In this document: positions 56,097 through 64,000 of the stretch, piece after piece
Layout of the letters: each line of letters begins with the position of its first letter
How positions within the stretch are numbered: position 1 is the first letter of the stretch
NCBI GenBank assembly: GCA_011634665.1
Contig: WAEK01000011.1
Span: 346,001 to 410,000, forward strand
Reading direction: 5' to 3'
Source of the DNA: Mortierella sp. BCC40632
Taxonomy: Eukaryota > Mortierellomycota > Mortierellomycetes > Mortierellales > Mortierellaceae
DNA length: 64,000 bases
The notes under the pieces: model-generated
Seen by the model: only the letters and a program-made list of their open reading frames with translations
Database searches by the model: none
Told to the model about the DNA's origin: nothing
Translations under genes and position numbers: made by a program

Positions 56097-57566
56097 CACA
56101 GGGCATACTGTAATCAGGGAGAACGGGTTACAGTTGAATGGGTCAGAGGTCACTCGGGTGTGGGTGGCAATGAGGCGGCGGACCGGTTAGCGAACAGGGC
56201 GCATAGGGGAGAAAGACAAGAGTGGAAACTGCCCGACAGAATGCAGGAAGAGTACGGCTGTAGAGCAACATTCCTAGGAGATCCGCTAGAGGATGACGTG
56301 CGACAGCTGCTCAAACTTCAGTCGGCGGCGAGGATACACCAACACTGGCTTAGACAGAACAGGACCAAGAGGTACATCAGGGAACTGGAAAGCCATTGAA
56401 TGGAGTCCAACTCTAGACATTATCCACAGCAGGAACCCGCCAAGGGGATTTTTACCAGCGAAAGCGACTGTAAGAAGAGAGCGCACAGGGTAAAAAAACT
56501 GCATGGGATGCTGCCGACTCTAACCGAGATGAAGAAGCGCCACCCAGACCTATATATATGAGGAGGATACGTGCAGAGTCTGCGAGGAGGAACCGGAAAC
56601 GATGGAGCACGTGTGGAGATGTAGAGCAACGAGGCAGACGCAGGAAGAAGGATGGAAGGAGATGGTGTCGAGAGTGAAGGACAGCGGACGTAGACAGTGG
56701 CTGAAGGAGAAAAGGGAGTGGAAGGAAAGAAAGGAGAAGGCTCAGCAGGAACAAAGAAGAAGTTCAGGCAGAAGGAGCCGAGGTTCACAGAAAGACGGGA
56801 TGAGGAGTTGTGGGACTCGCTGGAGGATGTTTTCAAGGTGTGGCAAATATCCGGCCAAGGGAATACGAGGAGAGGGACAACGAGGAGGAAGACGACCAAC
56901 CGATGCACACCATCATGGAAAGATACCAAGGCTTAGTACCAAAAGAGTTGGTGCTAAGATGGAAGATAATGCACAGAACGACAGGGACTACGGCAAAGTA
57001 TATGGCCAGCCGGTTTTTATTGAGAACATTGAGGAGTATGGTAGAAAGCAGATCTGGGGCCAACGGTGTGACACCACAGTGAATTGGGGAAAAGTCGATA
57101 GGAATCTCTGCAGTGAGCAAACGCGCTGGGAGACGCAACGGTGCTGACGGACACCAAGGTAGCTGTGGAGATTTCTCCGACTTGAACAATCCGCTGAGGC
57201 AGAAGCCGAACCTCAAGGAGGCATACGATGAAGCAGACCGTACTGTGCATGAGTACTACCTTGGAAAGAGGAAGCTGGAGGTGATGGAGCGGCTGGGGAG
57301 TTGGAAAAAAGTGTTAGCGATGGACCAAGAGGGCTAAAAGACGACGAATGAGCGCAACAGGCCGCGTAGGGAGCTGGCATTACGACCACTCATGCGACGT
57401 GGGTGATGGCGAACAGAGTATCTGGACATTAGGTAGAACTATTTAGTGTTTATTTGCAGGGCTAGATCCTGCTATGGCCCAAGTGACAACGGGGCAGTAG
57501 CCCCGGTATTCCATAAACTCTGCATGCCCACGTGGGGCCCTCGTTAACAAAAAAAAAAAAAAAAAA
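56097..57566 (+). mobile_element. LINE-B, right part with 3' UTR and poly(A)
   Basis: Continues the RNase H domain: HRAYCNQGERVTVEWVRGH, GGNEAADRLANRA (last catalytic Asp). It then runs RQNRTKRYIREL, with frame breaks near 56395 and 56560. The zinc motif CRVCEEEPETMEHVWRC lies near 56572-56622, then a Lys/Arg/Glu-rich stretch. The end is YLGKRKLEVMERLGSWKKVL, related to the LINE-A end AGKRHLEVMERMG. The 3' UTR is 57338-57548 and A18 closes it. The 3' UTR is unlike that of LINE-A, so the two are different subfamilies with related proteins. Confidence 0.83.
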
Positions 57567-57959
57567 GCCCACCCTGGCGCGTCGCCTAGGATAAGCTCTA
57601 CCACTGCGGGGTATTCCCTCCGCGCTCATGAGTAGTCGCCATTGGTCCTCGAGCAACGCTGCCCTGGTGCTCAGAACGATATGGCATCTGCTGATGCCAC
57701 CCTGCTAGATAGTCTAGCAGGCAAGCGACATTTGGAGGTGATGGAGAGGATGGGGAGGATTCCTTTCCGGTGACAGTCTGTTTTTTCAACCTTTTAATCG
57801 TCTTGAAAAAGGCGGCAATCGTTGCGCGGGGCTTCGGCAACGTGAGCTGTTATGGTATTATGGAGGACTGCCACCGCAGAGCGGTGACTGTGGCTAGTTT
57901 AGTTTAGTCTTAGCCTACATAGCTATTTCCAGCAGAAACAGATTGTTATAAAAAAAAAA
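57567..57959 (+). mobile_element. LINE-C: short LINE-A-type copy with internal deletion
   Basis: Begins directly after the LINE-B poly(A) with gcccaccctggcgcgtcgc, the same bases that open LINE-A at 46694. After about 60 bp of other sequence it follows LINE-A from 48114 onward almost base for base (DATLLDSLAGKRHLEVMERMG, then the 3' UTR) and closes with an A10 run. It is therefore a severely shortened LINE-A relative. Confidence 0.85.
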
Positions 57960-57967
57960 GATATAGA

Positions 57968-58016
57968 ACAAACTCTGTATGCCCAGGAATGACCCTTGTT
58001 AACAAACAAACAACAA
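57968..58016 (+). mobile_element. LINE-B-type tail remnant
   Basis: The words aactctgtatgccca, gacccttgttaac and then a CAA-interrupted A run match the end of LINE-B (aactctgcatgccca ... ccctcgttaac-A(n)). It follows the LINE-C poly(A) by about 8 bp, in the same orientation. Confidence 0.65.
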
Positions 58017-58121
58017 GGAGAGAAAAATATTTATTGGTCGACGACTATAGAGGGTATAAGAGGTGTAAATTCTTGAGCTCACAGTGCGAGAGTAAAATAT
58101 TGGAAGCAAGGTAATATGAAT

Positions 58122-59048
58122 CTAGGCACTAGCTTTCGCATTCACGCTGGCATTCAAGTTTGCGACTAAGTTTAGGACGCCACCAAGGAGTGTCGAGCGT
58201 TTCTCGTCACAAGCTGTTGGTACTTCTTTATCGTAGAAGTGCTCCAACCTTGGCTTGAACTCGTTCTCGAGATTGACACGTAGGCTTAGCACAGTGTTGG
58301 CATCACTTGAATCTTTGCAGCCAGAACTACACACGAATTTAGAATCAACGCTTGCGGCCACGTTAATGCCAGGTTGGGCACCACTTGGGGCTTGAGCTGG
58401 AGCAGGAGCAGGAGCAGCTTCTGGGACTGGAGCAGGGGCTTCTGGAACTGGAGCAGGGGCCTCAGGGACTGGTTGGGCACTGGCAGGTGGCGCTGGCACA
58501 ATCTCGGTGTTGGTCATCTTCTCGGTGCAGTCCCTGGATAGGATCTCTGCGCTCACTTGCGTTTCAATACGCTCCAGGATTAGTTTTGTAATTTTGGCGT
58601 CAAGCTCGGCCATCTTCCTTTCGATCTCCTCCTTCCTTGACCAGGGAATATCCATACTGGAGTCCGAAGCGACGGTGACCTTGATTGCTGACTCTAGAGC
58701 CTCAGGAGAACATGCCTTCTTGGCCTCATCAATCTTTGTCTGAACAGCGACACTCAACGCAGCCTTCTCCTGTGGGAGTTCCTGGCTTCCGGATGTTACG
58801 CTGGTAGCGGAAAAATCAACCATCAGATTATTAAGACGCTCGTGGGCGATCGCCGAGTAGTGGTCAGCGGATGCCTTCACAATCAGATCAAGAGCCACAC
58901 TGTCATTATGGGTGCAATCCACACAGCGCCTAGTGAGGATATGGGTAGCCGGATCGATCACATTAACAGGCAGGGGTGCCAATGGAGCGGCAGAGGCGAT
59001 TGCAGTTAGAGCAGCCGAGATCAAGAGCGTACGAGCGTTGAGTTTCAT
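58122..59048 (-). CDS. Secreted Cys-containing protein with Pro-Ala hinge, unknown function
   Basis: 308 residues, single exon, with a clear signal peptide (MKLNARTLLISAALTAIASA, cleavage likely after residue 20). Two helical modules each start with a close Cys pair: C42-VD-C45 and C240-SSG-C244. Single cysteines occur at 113, 174 and 280. The modules are joined by a Pro/Ala/Glu hinge (about 190-222, PVPEAPAP repeats). The first module contains an amphipathic Lys/Glu-rich helix (EEIERKMAELDAKITKLI). The layout, small size and secretion suit a cell-surface or effector-like protein. I recognise no family and do not assign a function. The hinge differs in codon style from the rest (repetitive ggagcaggggct-like DNA). 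Confidence 0.82.
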   Translation of the reverse strand: MKLNARTLLISAALTAIASAAPLAPLPVNVIDPATHILTRRCVDCTHNDSVALDLIVKASADHYSAIAHERLNNLMVDFSATSVTSGSQELPQEKAALSVAVQTKIDEAKKACSPEALESAIKVTVASDSSMDIPWSRKEEIERKMAELDAKITKLILERIETQVSAEILSRDCTEKMTNTEIVPAPPASAQPVPEAPAPVPEAPAPVPEAAPAPAPAQAPSGAQPGINVAASVDSKFVCSSGCKDSSDANTVLSLRVNLENEFKPRLEHFYDKEVPTACDEKRSTLLGGVLNLVANLNASVNAKASA

Positions 59049-59842
59049 GATGGGACTGTTAAGAGAGTTTGCTGGGTTTGGTTGATTTAGCCTGTGGAAG
59101 GAGAAAGTTGAGCTGAGGGATGGTTTTTAGAGAAGGGACAGAGATAAATGCCTTTTATATCTGTTAGAAGAGCGATACCGCAACTGTAAGCTGTAATCCT
59201 CAGCTCTGATGTAGATATTACTTACATGGTCGCGCAGCCATTTGGAGAATAGTTCGCGAAGGAACTTGGAACAATATCCCTGAACATCAACTTGTCTGCC
59301 ATCTCACAAAGTTGTTCTACTTTGGCCTCTGGCCTCTTGACTGTTGAGAACCGGAAACTGACAGGTAAGATGATTTAACGTGCGAGCAGCAACCAGTGCA
59401 GGCTAGACTTTCTTTTTCGTAACGAGTCTTTCTAATTCCTGTCCGTAGTGCTGGCAATCTTTGGCAAGGCGGATTGACATTCGAATCTCTTTCTACCAGA
59501 GTGGGCAAACACTGTAAACAAATCAGAATGCCTATATCCTAGGCCACAGAAATGTGGCGCGTCACTGAGCCTGGATAGGTCCTCGCGCCCCCTCATGCAA
59601 AAAAGACGAAGGTCCCTTCATTTCTACTCACACTTTCTTGAGGCAAAGGAGAAAGAAACCTAATCTCCAGCGTCTATTGTTTCCTTGACACAGAAAAGCA
59701 CCCTCCGTCTCCCTCTTTCTTTCTACGCTGCATTTGGTTGTTTGTTGAGGATCATTCAAACTGGAATGCAAGGAGCTCTTGTCTCGTTCTCGCAGGTTTT
59801 ATCCTTTCTTCTTGGAGTGTTATCGTTATCAACCCCGAAAAA

Positions 59843-59873
<31 letters not shown>

Positions 59874-60282
59874 GCTGGTCTTTGGTAGTCAAGGACACAA
59901 CTATACAATTGTCCAGTCAATTGAATGGACAGGCGTGTGATGGACCCAAGGTCCCGTTGTGGTACTCTGGGGGAAAATGAAAAAAGTAGACACTGTGTGT
60001 GACGGAATGACTGGCCCTGGCCCTTTCCTTGGCCTTGGATATGAATTTCGCCGGCACTTGTGTTTTAACTCTCCCAAGAAACACGCGTGGAGGCCAAATG
60101 GATTCTACCCAAACTTGGAAGCAGATGAAAAAGCTCGGTGGGCGCTCTTTTCTCAGACTCCAGGAGACTTAAGGCGGCCAGGGGTCTCCCCTTTTCTCTC
60201 AAAAAGTTTACTTTCGACATTCAAGGTTGTATTCAGATCAGTCACTGGGAGGCATTCTTATTTGTCCTTTCTTCTGCTCCCT

Positions 60283-60340
<58 letters not shown>

Positions 60341-60590
60341 TCTCTTTCTCTCTTCCCCATATCATGTTTTGAACCCTTTGATATCGCACTTCGACTCCTC
60401 CTCGTCTTTTCACGTCCTTTGTCTCTCTGATACTGCCTCACCCTGTCGTTGCTTCAAGTTTAATCACAGCGTCCAGAGCCACTCTAATATCTTGGCCCTT
60501 CACTGAAGCATCCTGCGCTCGCCTTCTCGTCGTGCCTAGAGTCGCCATCTGCCCAGAATCCAGTCAAAACCCAAAAAAAACTCAGAGGCT
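59049..60590. other. Divergent intergenic region between two secreted-protein genes
   Basis: About 1.5 kb. It contains an A27 run (59839-59865) and a long CT dinucleotide repeat (about 60287-60333). The leader of the downstream gene is CT-rich. No gene recognised. Confidence 0.5.
60287..60333. repeat. (CT)n microsatellite
   Basis: About 23 uninterrupted CT dinucleotides followed by imperfect ctctttct units to about 60355, upstream of the 823-residue secreted protein. Likely in its promoter or 5' leader. Confidence 0.9.
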
Positions 60591-63062
60591 ATGGTGGTTT
60601 TGCAACCGCCCACTCTCCTCGGCATCACTGTCGCAGCATCGTTGCTGCTTCTCAGCGTGTCTGCGTTGCCAGCCGCGATTCCACTAAACGATTACAGTCA
60701 CGACGACAACAATCAGGGAGGAGGAAAGAATGACCCCAGCGATGACAACCATTTTGATAACAATCATATCCGCTCTAGTTCCCTAAGCAAAGAAAGCACT
60801 CCACAAGACTACTATGCACCTAAAAGAAATCCGTCAGCTGCAAGCACCACACCAGATGCTACTCTCTTTTCGCTCCCAGACCTGGTCGCGCGGGATCCTC
60901 TCTTTCCTCCGATCCCTTCTTTGGCTCCTCCCCCTTCGCCCCCTCCATCCTTTCCATACTTTAGACAGCCACCAGCTTCACCTCAGCTACTGCCCACGCA
61001 GCAGCCCCCCTTTCTCTCTCCTAGACTATCTGATGATCCGGCGCTACACCGTCATAACCACGATCTGGTTAAAGTCCCGCCGCCAACTTTACCTTCAACT
61101 TCAAATGACTACTCCGCTGCAATCGCGTTTGCAGTGGCTCGAGAACAGATCTTACACCACTGTACAACGCACTTTGTCGCTCTTCTTGACTCTGAGATCT
61201 CAGACAGGTTGCAGGTCCAGCTCTCGAGGCTCGTCATGATGCTTCCTGTGCTTGGGGTCGAGACCAGAGCTCAAATGCGGAGCAAGGTCGTCCAAGTAGT
61301 CAAGCAACAGATCCTGCACCGACTCTCTGATTATGCAACCATCCACAGAATAATACAAACAGCTATCGATGATGCCGGTTTGTTATCCAGACCTGAGGGC
61401 AAAGTTCTCTCCACCAAGGACGGAGATGAAAATGACAATTTAGGTGAAGAAGGTGGGAGCGAGGTTGCGGATGAGGAAGAGGAGACAGCTATAGACAGAG
61501 AGGATGGTTTTTATTCTAGAGTCAAAGGCGGTGGCGAGGAAAACGAGAGTGGGAAAGAGGAGTTCAAGAGCAACGCATCAGGAGATGACACAAGCGACGA
61601 CACAAGCGACGACAATAGTGGTGAGATTGGCAGTGATGATGAAGACAGTAACAATAATGAAGACGCTGGTTCTCCTTGGTCAAGGCTTGCTGCCTCTTTC
61701 AGGAGACAAAGAAAAGACAGTTTTTCTGCTACTCGCGAGCTCCAGCATCACCGATCGAAGCCCAGCACAAAGTCGAGCGATGGCACCTACAGCGTGGACG
61801 AGTCTCAGATCCCAGAAGTAACCGAGGCTGCAATGGATGCTGTACTGGAGTACATGGCAGAGATATTAGCACCAGGCTTAGTCATTCATCAGTTGACGGA
61901 GGCAATTCAGAGCGTTCTCTATCAAATCAAGAAGGCTACCAAGAATCAGGGGGTGGCCGATGAGAATAAGAAAAGCGACTATATTTCAGGAGATATGACT
62001 TGGCTTGGCTGGGATATGGATGCTCTTGAACGTATGACTTCAGGACTAGGCCAGCTTAGTCAAAGTGTCGGCGATGATGAAAATAGGGGCGTGGGTTTAT
62101 TGAGTGATAGCTGGATTTGGTTCGGTGCAGACATTGATAGCTCACTCAATCAGGACGACGAGGATGAGAGTGAGAGTCCCAGCAAGGATGAGCCATTGCT
62201 GAGTTCACAGGAGGGCGAAGGTGGTGACATCTGGAGCGATGATATGGAAGATATTGACTGGGATCAAACTGGTCACCTCTTTGATGACTTCGCACAAGAG
62301 TCGAAGACTGAAATATCCTCTACAGATTCGCCTCCATCGTTGTTCCCACCTTCGCTTCGCCCTTCAAAGACTCCTTCAGATGCAAATGGTCAAACTGGGT
62401 CTGAAGGAAAGGCTAACAGTGGCGACGAAGACGAGGGTGATGACAGCGAGGAAGCGATGAAAGGGGCCTTCTCTGTCGGTATTAGAGATGAAAGTGAATC
62501 CTATGAAGACACTGACAATGATGATGACGACAACGATGAAACCGATGGAATAGCTGAAAGTGGTGAGGATTATGAACGAGATACACCGCCGTCCAATATG
62601 AAGAAACTTCAGACTGCCTTAAGTCACCCAGATGACCACTCCGAGCTTTTTGAACGACTTCGACAGCGTTTTCAGAAACGATTCCTTGTCACAATGGCAA
62701 TACCACCAATATCAGAACTATCTTCAGATTCCTCCACTAATTCCCACCAAGCAGTATTGGCAGAGCCTACCCATCACTCATTCGACAAGCGCTCTGTCCT
62801 GGAAGCCTTATCTGGCATATCTCGGCACAATCTAGGCGCCGGTGTCACGTCTGATCCGCAGCTAGAGGACCTGTTAACACAGCTGATCAAACCACTACTT
62901 GTGTCGTTCGTAGAGGAAGACTTTCCAGAGAGCTGCAGACGTTTTCAAGGCGAGTTGATGGACAGTATCATCTTGGCTTTGGATCAAAGTGGCTCAAGTG
63001 GCAGCAACACTGGACTAAGCGAAGAGGACCAGCTCCTTTTATTTGCAGAATTGGGATACTGA
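60591..63062 (+). CDS. Large secreted acidic protein, unknown family
   Basis: 823 residues, single exon, with an N-terminal signal peptide (hydrophobic ITVAASLLLLSVSA, cleavage near residue 25). Three predicted helical blocks are separated by long acidic, Asp/Glu/Ser/Asn-rich linkers. Block 1 is about 175-263 (AFAVAREQILHHC ... HRIIQTAIDDAGLL). Block 2 is about 403-453 (EAAMDAVLEYMAEILAPGLV). Block 3 is about 729-800 (LEDLLTQLIKPLLVSFVEED, with ESCRRFQGELMDSI). A Pro-rich stretch lies at about 105-150, and the linkers contain repeats such as DDTSDDTSDD. Cysteines are scarce. Not recognised. The high acidity could mean Ca2+ or wall binding, but that is guesswork. Confidence 0.8.
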   Translation: MVVLQPPTLLGITVAASLLLLSVSALPAAIPLNDYSHDDNNQGGGKNDPSDDNHFDNNHIRSSSLSKESTPQDYYAPKRNPSAASTTPDATLFSLPDLVARDPLFPPIPSLAPPPSPPPSFPYFRQPPASPQLLPTQQPPFLSPRLSDDPALHRHNHDLVKVPPPTLPSTSNDYSAAIAFAVAREQILHHCTTHFVALLDSEISDRLQVQLSRLVMMLPVLGVETRAQMRSKVVQVVKQQILHRLSDYATIHRIIQTAIDDAGLLSRPEGKVLSTKDGDENDNLGEEGGSEVADEEEETAIDREDGFYSRVKGGGEENESGKEEFKSNASGDDTSDDTSDDNSGEIGSDDEDSNNNEDAGSPWSRLAASFRRQRKDSFSATRELQHHRSKPSTKSSDGTYSVDESQIPEVTEAAMDAVLEYMAEILAPGLVIHQLTEAIQSVLYQIKKATKNQGVADENKKSDYISGDMTWLGWDMDALERMTSGLGQLSQSVGDDENRGVGLLSDSWIWFGADIDSSLNQDDEDESESPSKDEPLLSSQEGEGGDIWSDDMEDIDWDQTGHLFDDFAQESKTEISSTDSPPSLFPPSLRPSKTPSDANGQTGSEGKANSGDEDEGDDSEEAMKGAFSVGIRDESESYEDTDNDDDDNDETDGIAESGEDYERDTPPSNMKKLQTALSHPDDHSELFERLRQRFQKRFLVTMAIPPISELSSDSSTNSHQAVLAEPTHHSFDKRSVLEALSGISRHNLGAGVTSDPQLEDLLTQLIKPLLVSFVEEDFPESCRRFQGELMDSIILALDQSGSSGSNTGLSEEDQLLLFAELGY

Positions 63063-63258
63063 ATAGATTTAGAATATTTCGTATTGACATTGAGCCAGGA
63101 GGCATACACCATAAGGCTCCTAGGACCTCAAGGAACAAATAGCATGTCAATATTGCCTCATATATATATACGCCTAATTAGAAGCTTAGAAATATTCACA
63201 TCGAGAACAGAGTAGTTTTGAATGGGCATTCGCCTTTGTGTTTGACTATTCAACATTC
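63063..63258. other. Short convergent intergenic region
   Basis: About 200 bp between the secreted acidic protein and the kinase gene. AT-rich, with a short TA repeat near 63164. Nothing else seen. Confidence 0.4.
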
Positions 63259-64000
63259 TTAATTAATTCCTCTGGTTGACCTCGTTCTTGCTTCGTTTGC
63301 AATCTTCATTCCTGTCATCTCAGTATTCTTCTCCAAGACTTTGGATCCAACTCGCTGACTCAGCACACTAGATATAGGCTCATCCTCGACACCATCCAAA
63401 TCATGCCGAGAGATTGGTTCACCTGGATGGCAATTGTCAACATCTTGCATCCAGTCACTTTCGATCACTTGTGCCGCATGCCATCGCGATTTTGGATTAG
63501 GCTCAAGTAATCTGTCGATTACAACTGAAACATAGTCTGGCCAAGCCAAATTCAAGTGGGTTGCTACCTCAATTGCTGTGATGTTGACATGTCGTTTCCC
63601 CTGGCGGTGTTGTTCCTTTGGTGAGAGGCGAAGGGCTGATTCTTGGTTCTCACTAGCCAGATTCACGCGATGAAGAAAGCTCTCCCAGATGGGGTCGCCT
63701 ACTGATGCTTCTGCCCACATGTACCTGCCCACTCGCATGCAGATGTATATTATGCCACAGGACCACATATCCACCTTTCGTGCATCAAACTCGCTCTCTG
63801 TAAACTCTTCTGGTGCAATAAATGGGCCACTTCCCCTGATCGAGGTCGACATCCGAGCCTTTCTTTCCCAAGGCATCCTGAAAACCTCGCTGTTACCAAA
63901 GTCTGCAATCTTGACACAGCCATCCGCAGTGAGAAGTAAGTTCTCTGGTTTAAGATCTCGGTGTACGACACCCAAAGAGTGTAAATATGCAACCCCGTTG
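63259..64000 (-). CDS. Protein kinase, HAL4/HAL5 (NPR1) type, 3' part only
   Basis: The last about 247 residues of a Ser/Thr kinase that begins beyond the right edge. The catalytic loop is HRDLKPENLLL, the metal-binding motif is ADFGNSE, and the substrate-positioning motif is IAPEEF. The order continues with VDMWSCGIIYICMRVGRYMW. The NSEVFRMPWERKARM activation segment and EEF/CGIIY pattern resemble the fungal Hal4/Sat4-Hal5-Npr1 group, which controls potassium and nutrient transporters. The C-terminal lobe ends with LLEPNPKSRWHAAQVIESDW, then a 65-residue tail. No intron is needed in the visible part. The glycine loop and VAIK lysine are outside the window. Confidence 0.9.
   Translation of the reverse strand, partial: NGVAYLHSLGVVHRDLKPENLLLTADGCVKIADFGNSEVFRMPWERKARMSTSIRGSGPFIAPEEFTESEFDARKVDMWSCGIIYICMRVGRYMWAEASVGDPIWESFLHRVNLASENQESALRLSPKEQHRQGKRHVNITAIEVATHLNLAWPDYVSVVIDRLLEPNPKSRWHAAQVIESDWMQDVDNCHPGEPISRHDLDGVEDEPISSVLSQRVGSKVLEKNTEMTGMKIANEARTRSTRGIN

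Overview
This window is nuclear DNA from a filamentous early-diverging fungus. Genes are spliced with mostly short GT-AG introns, and the single-copy housekeeping proteins are fungal. The style of the HAL-type kinase, the very large TRP-like channel, the CBS/PB1 membrane protein and the small secreted proteins suggests Mucoromycota, most likely Mortierellomycotina. That placement is inference from protein style, not from a search. Exon coordinates below were worked out by hand from splice signals and reading-frame continuity.

Region 1-43.3 kb is gene-dense. In order it holds: a cell-wall-integrity-type MAP kinase running off the left edge (-); a HUT1/SLC35B1 nucleotide-sugar transporter (+); uroporphyrinogen decarboxylase (-); a CBS/PB1 tail-anchored protein (-); the G-patch spliceosome-disassembly factor TFIP11/Ntr1 (+); a 1541-residue ion channel with a giant soluble N-terminus (+); the dynamin VPS1 (+); a standalone RIB2-type riboflavin deaminase (+); a mucin-like single-pass membrane protein (-); RanBP1 (+); the ribosome-biogenesis helicase DBP10 (-); the mitochondrial import receptor TIM50 (+); an AVT-type vacuolar amino-acid transporter (+); and a METTL25-like methyltransferase with a large disordered insertion (-). 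Two exons are exceptionally small: 9 nt in the AVT gene and 18 nt in the CBS/PB1 gene. One VPS1 intron uses a GC donor.

Region 43.4-58.1 kb is a transposon cluster around a tRNA-Gly(GCC) gene. It holds 3' ends of several LINE-like families, many joined head to tail directly at the previous element's poly(A) tract. A 7.37-kb Ty3/gypsy chromovirus (minus strand, 258-bp LTRs, TSD AGGTG, chromodomain integrase) sits inside the RNase H domain of one LINE. It is itself interrupted by a 422-bp probable solo LTR. The LTRs differ at one base that I can see, yet gag-pol carries many frameshifts, mostly at or near homopolymers.

Region 58.1-64 kb holds two genes for secreted proteins of unknown function and the 3' half of a HAL/NPR-type protein kinase running off the right edge. 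Genes outside the repeat cluster look intact. No operon-like organisation is expected; divergent pairs (CBS/PB1-TFIP11, DBP10-TIM50) share short promoters.
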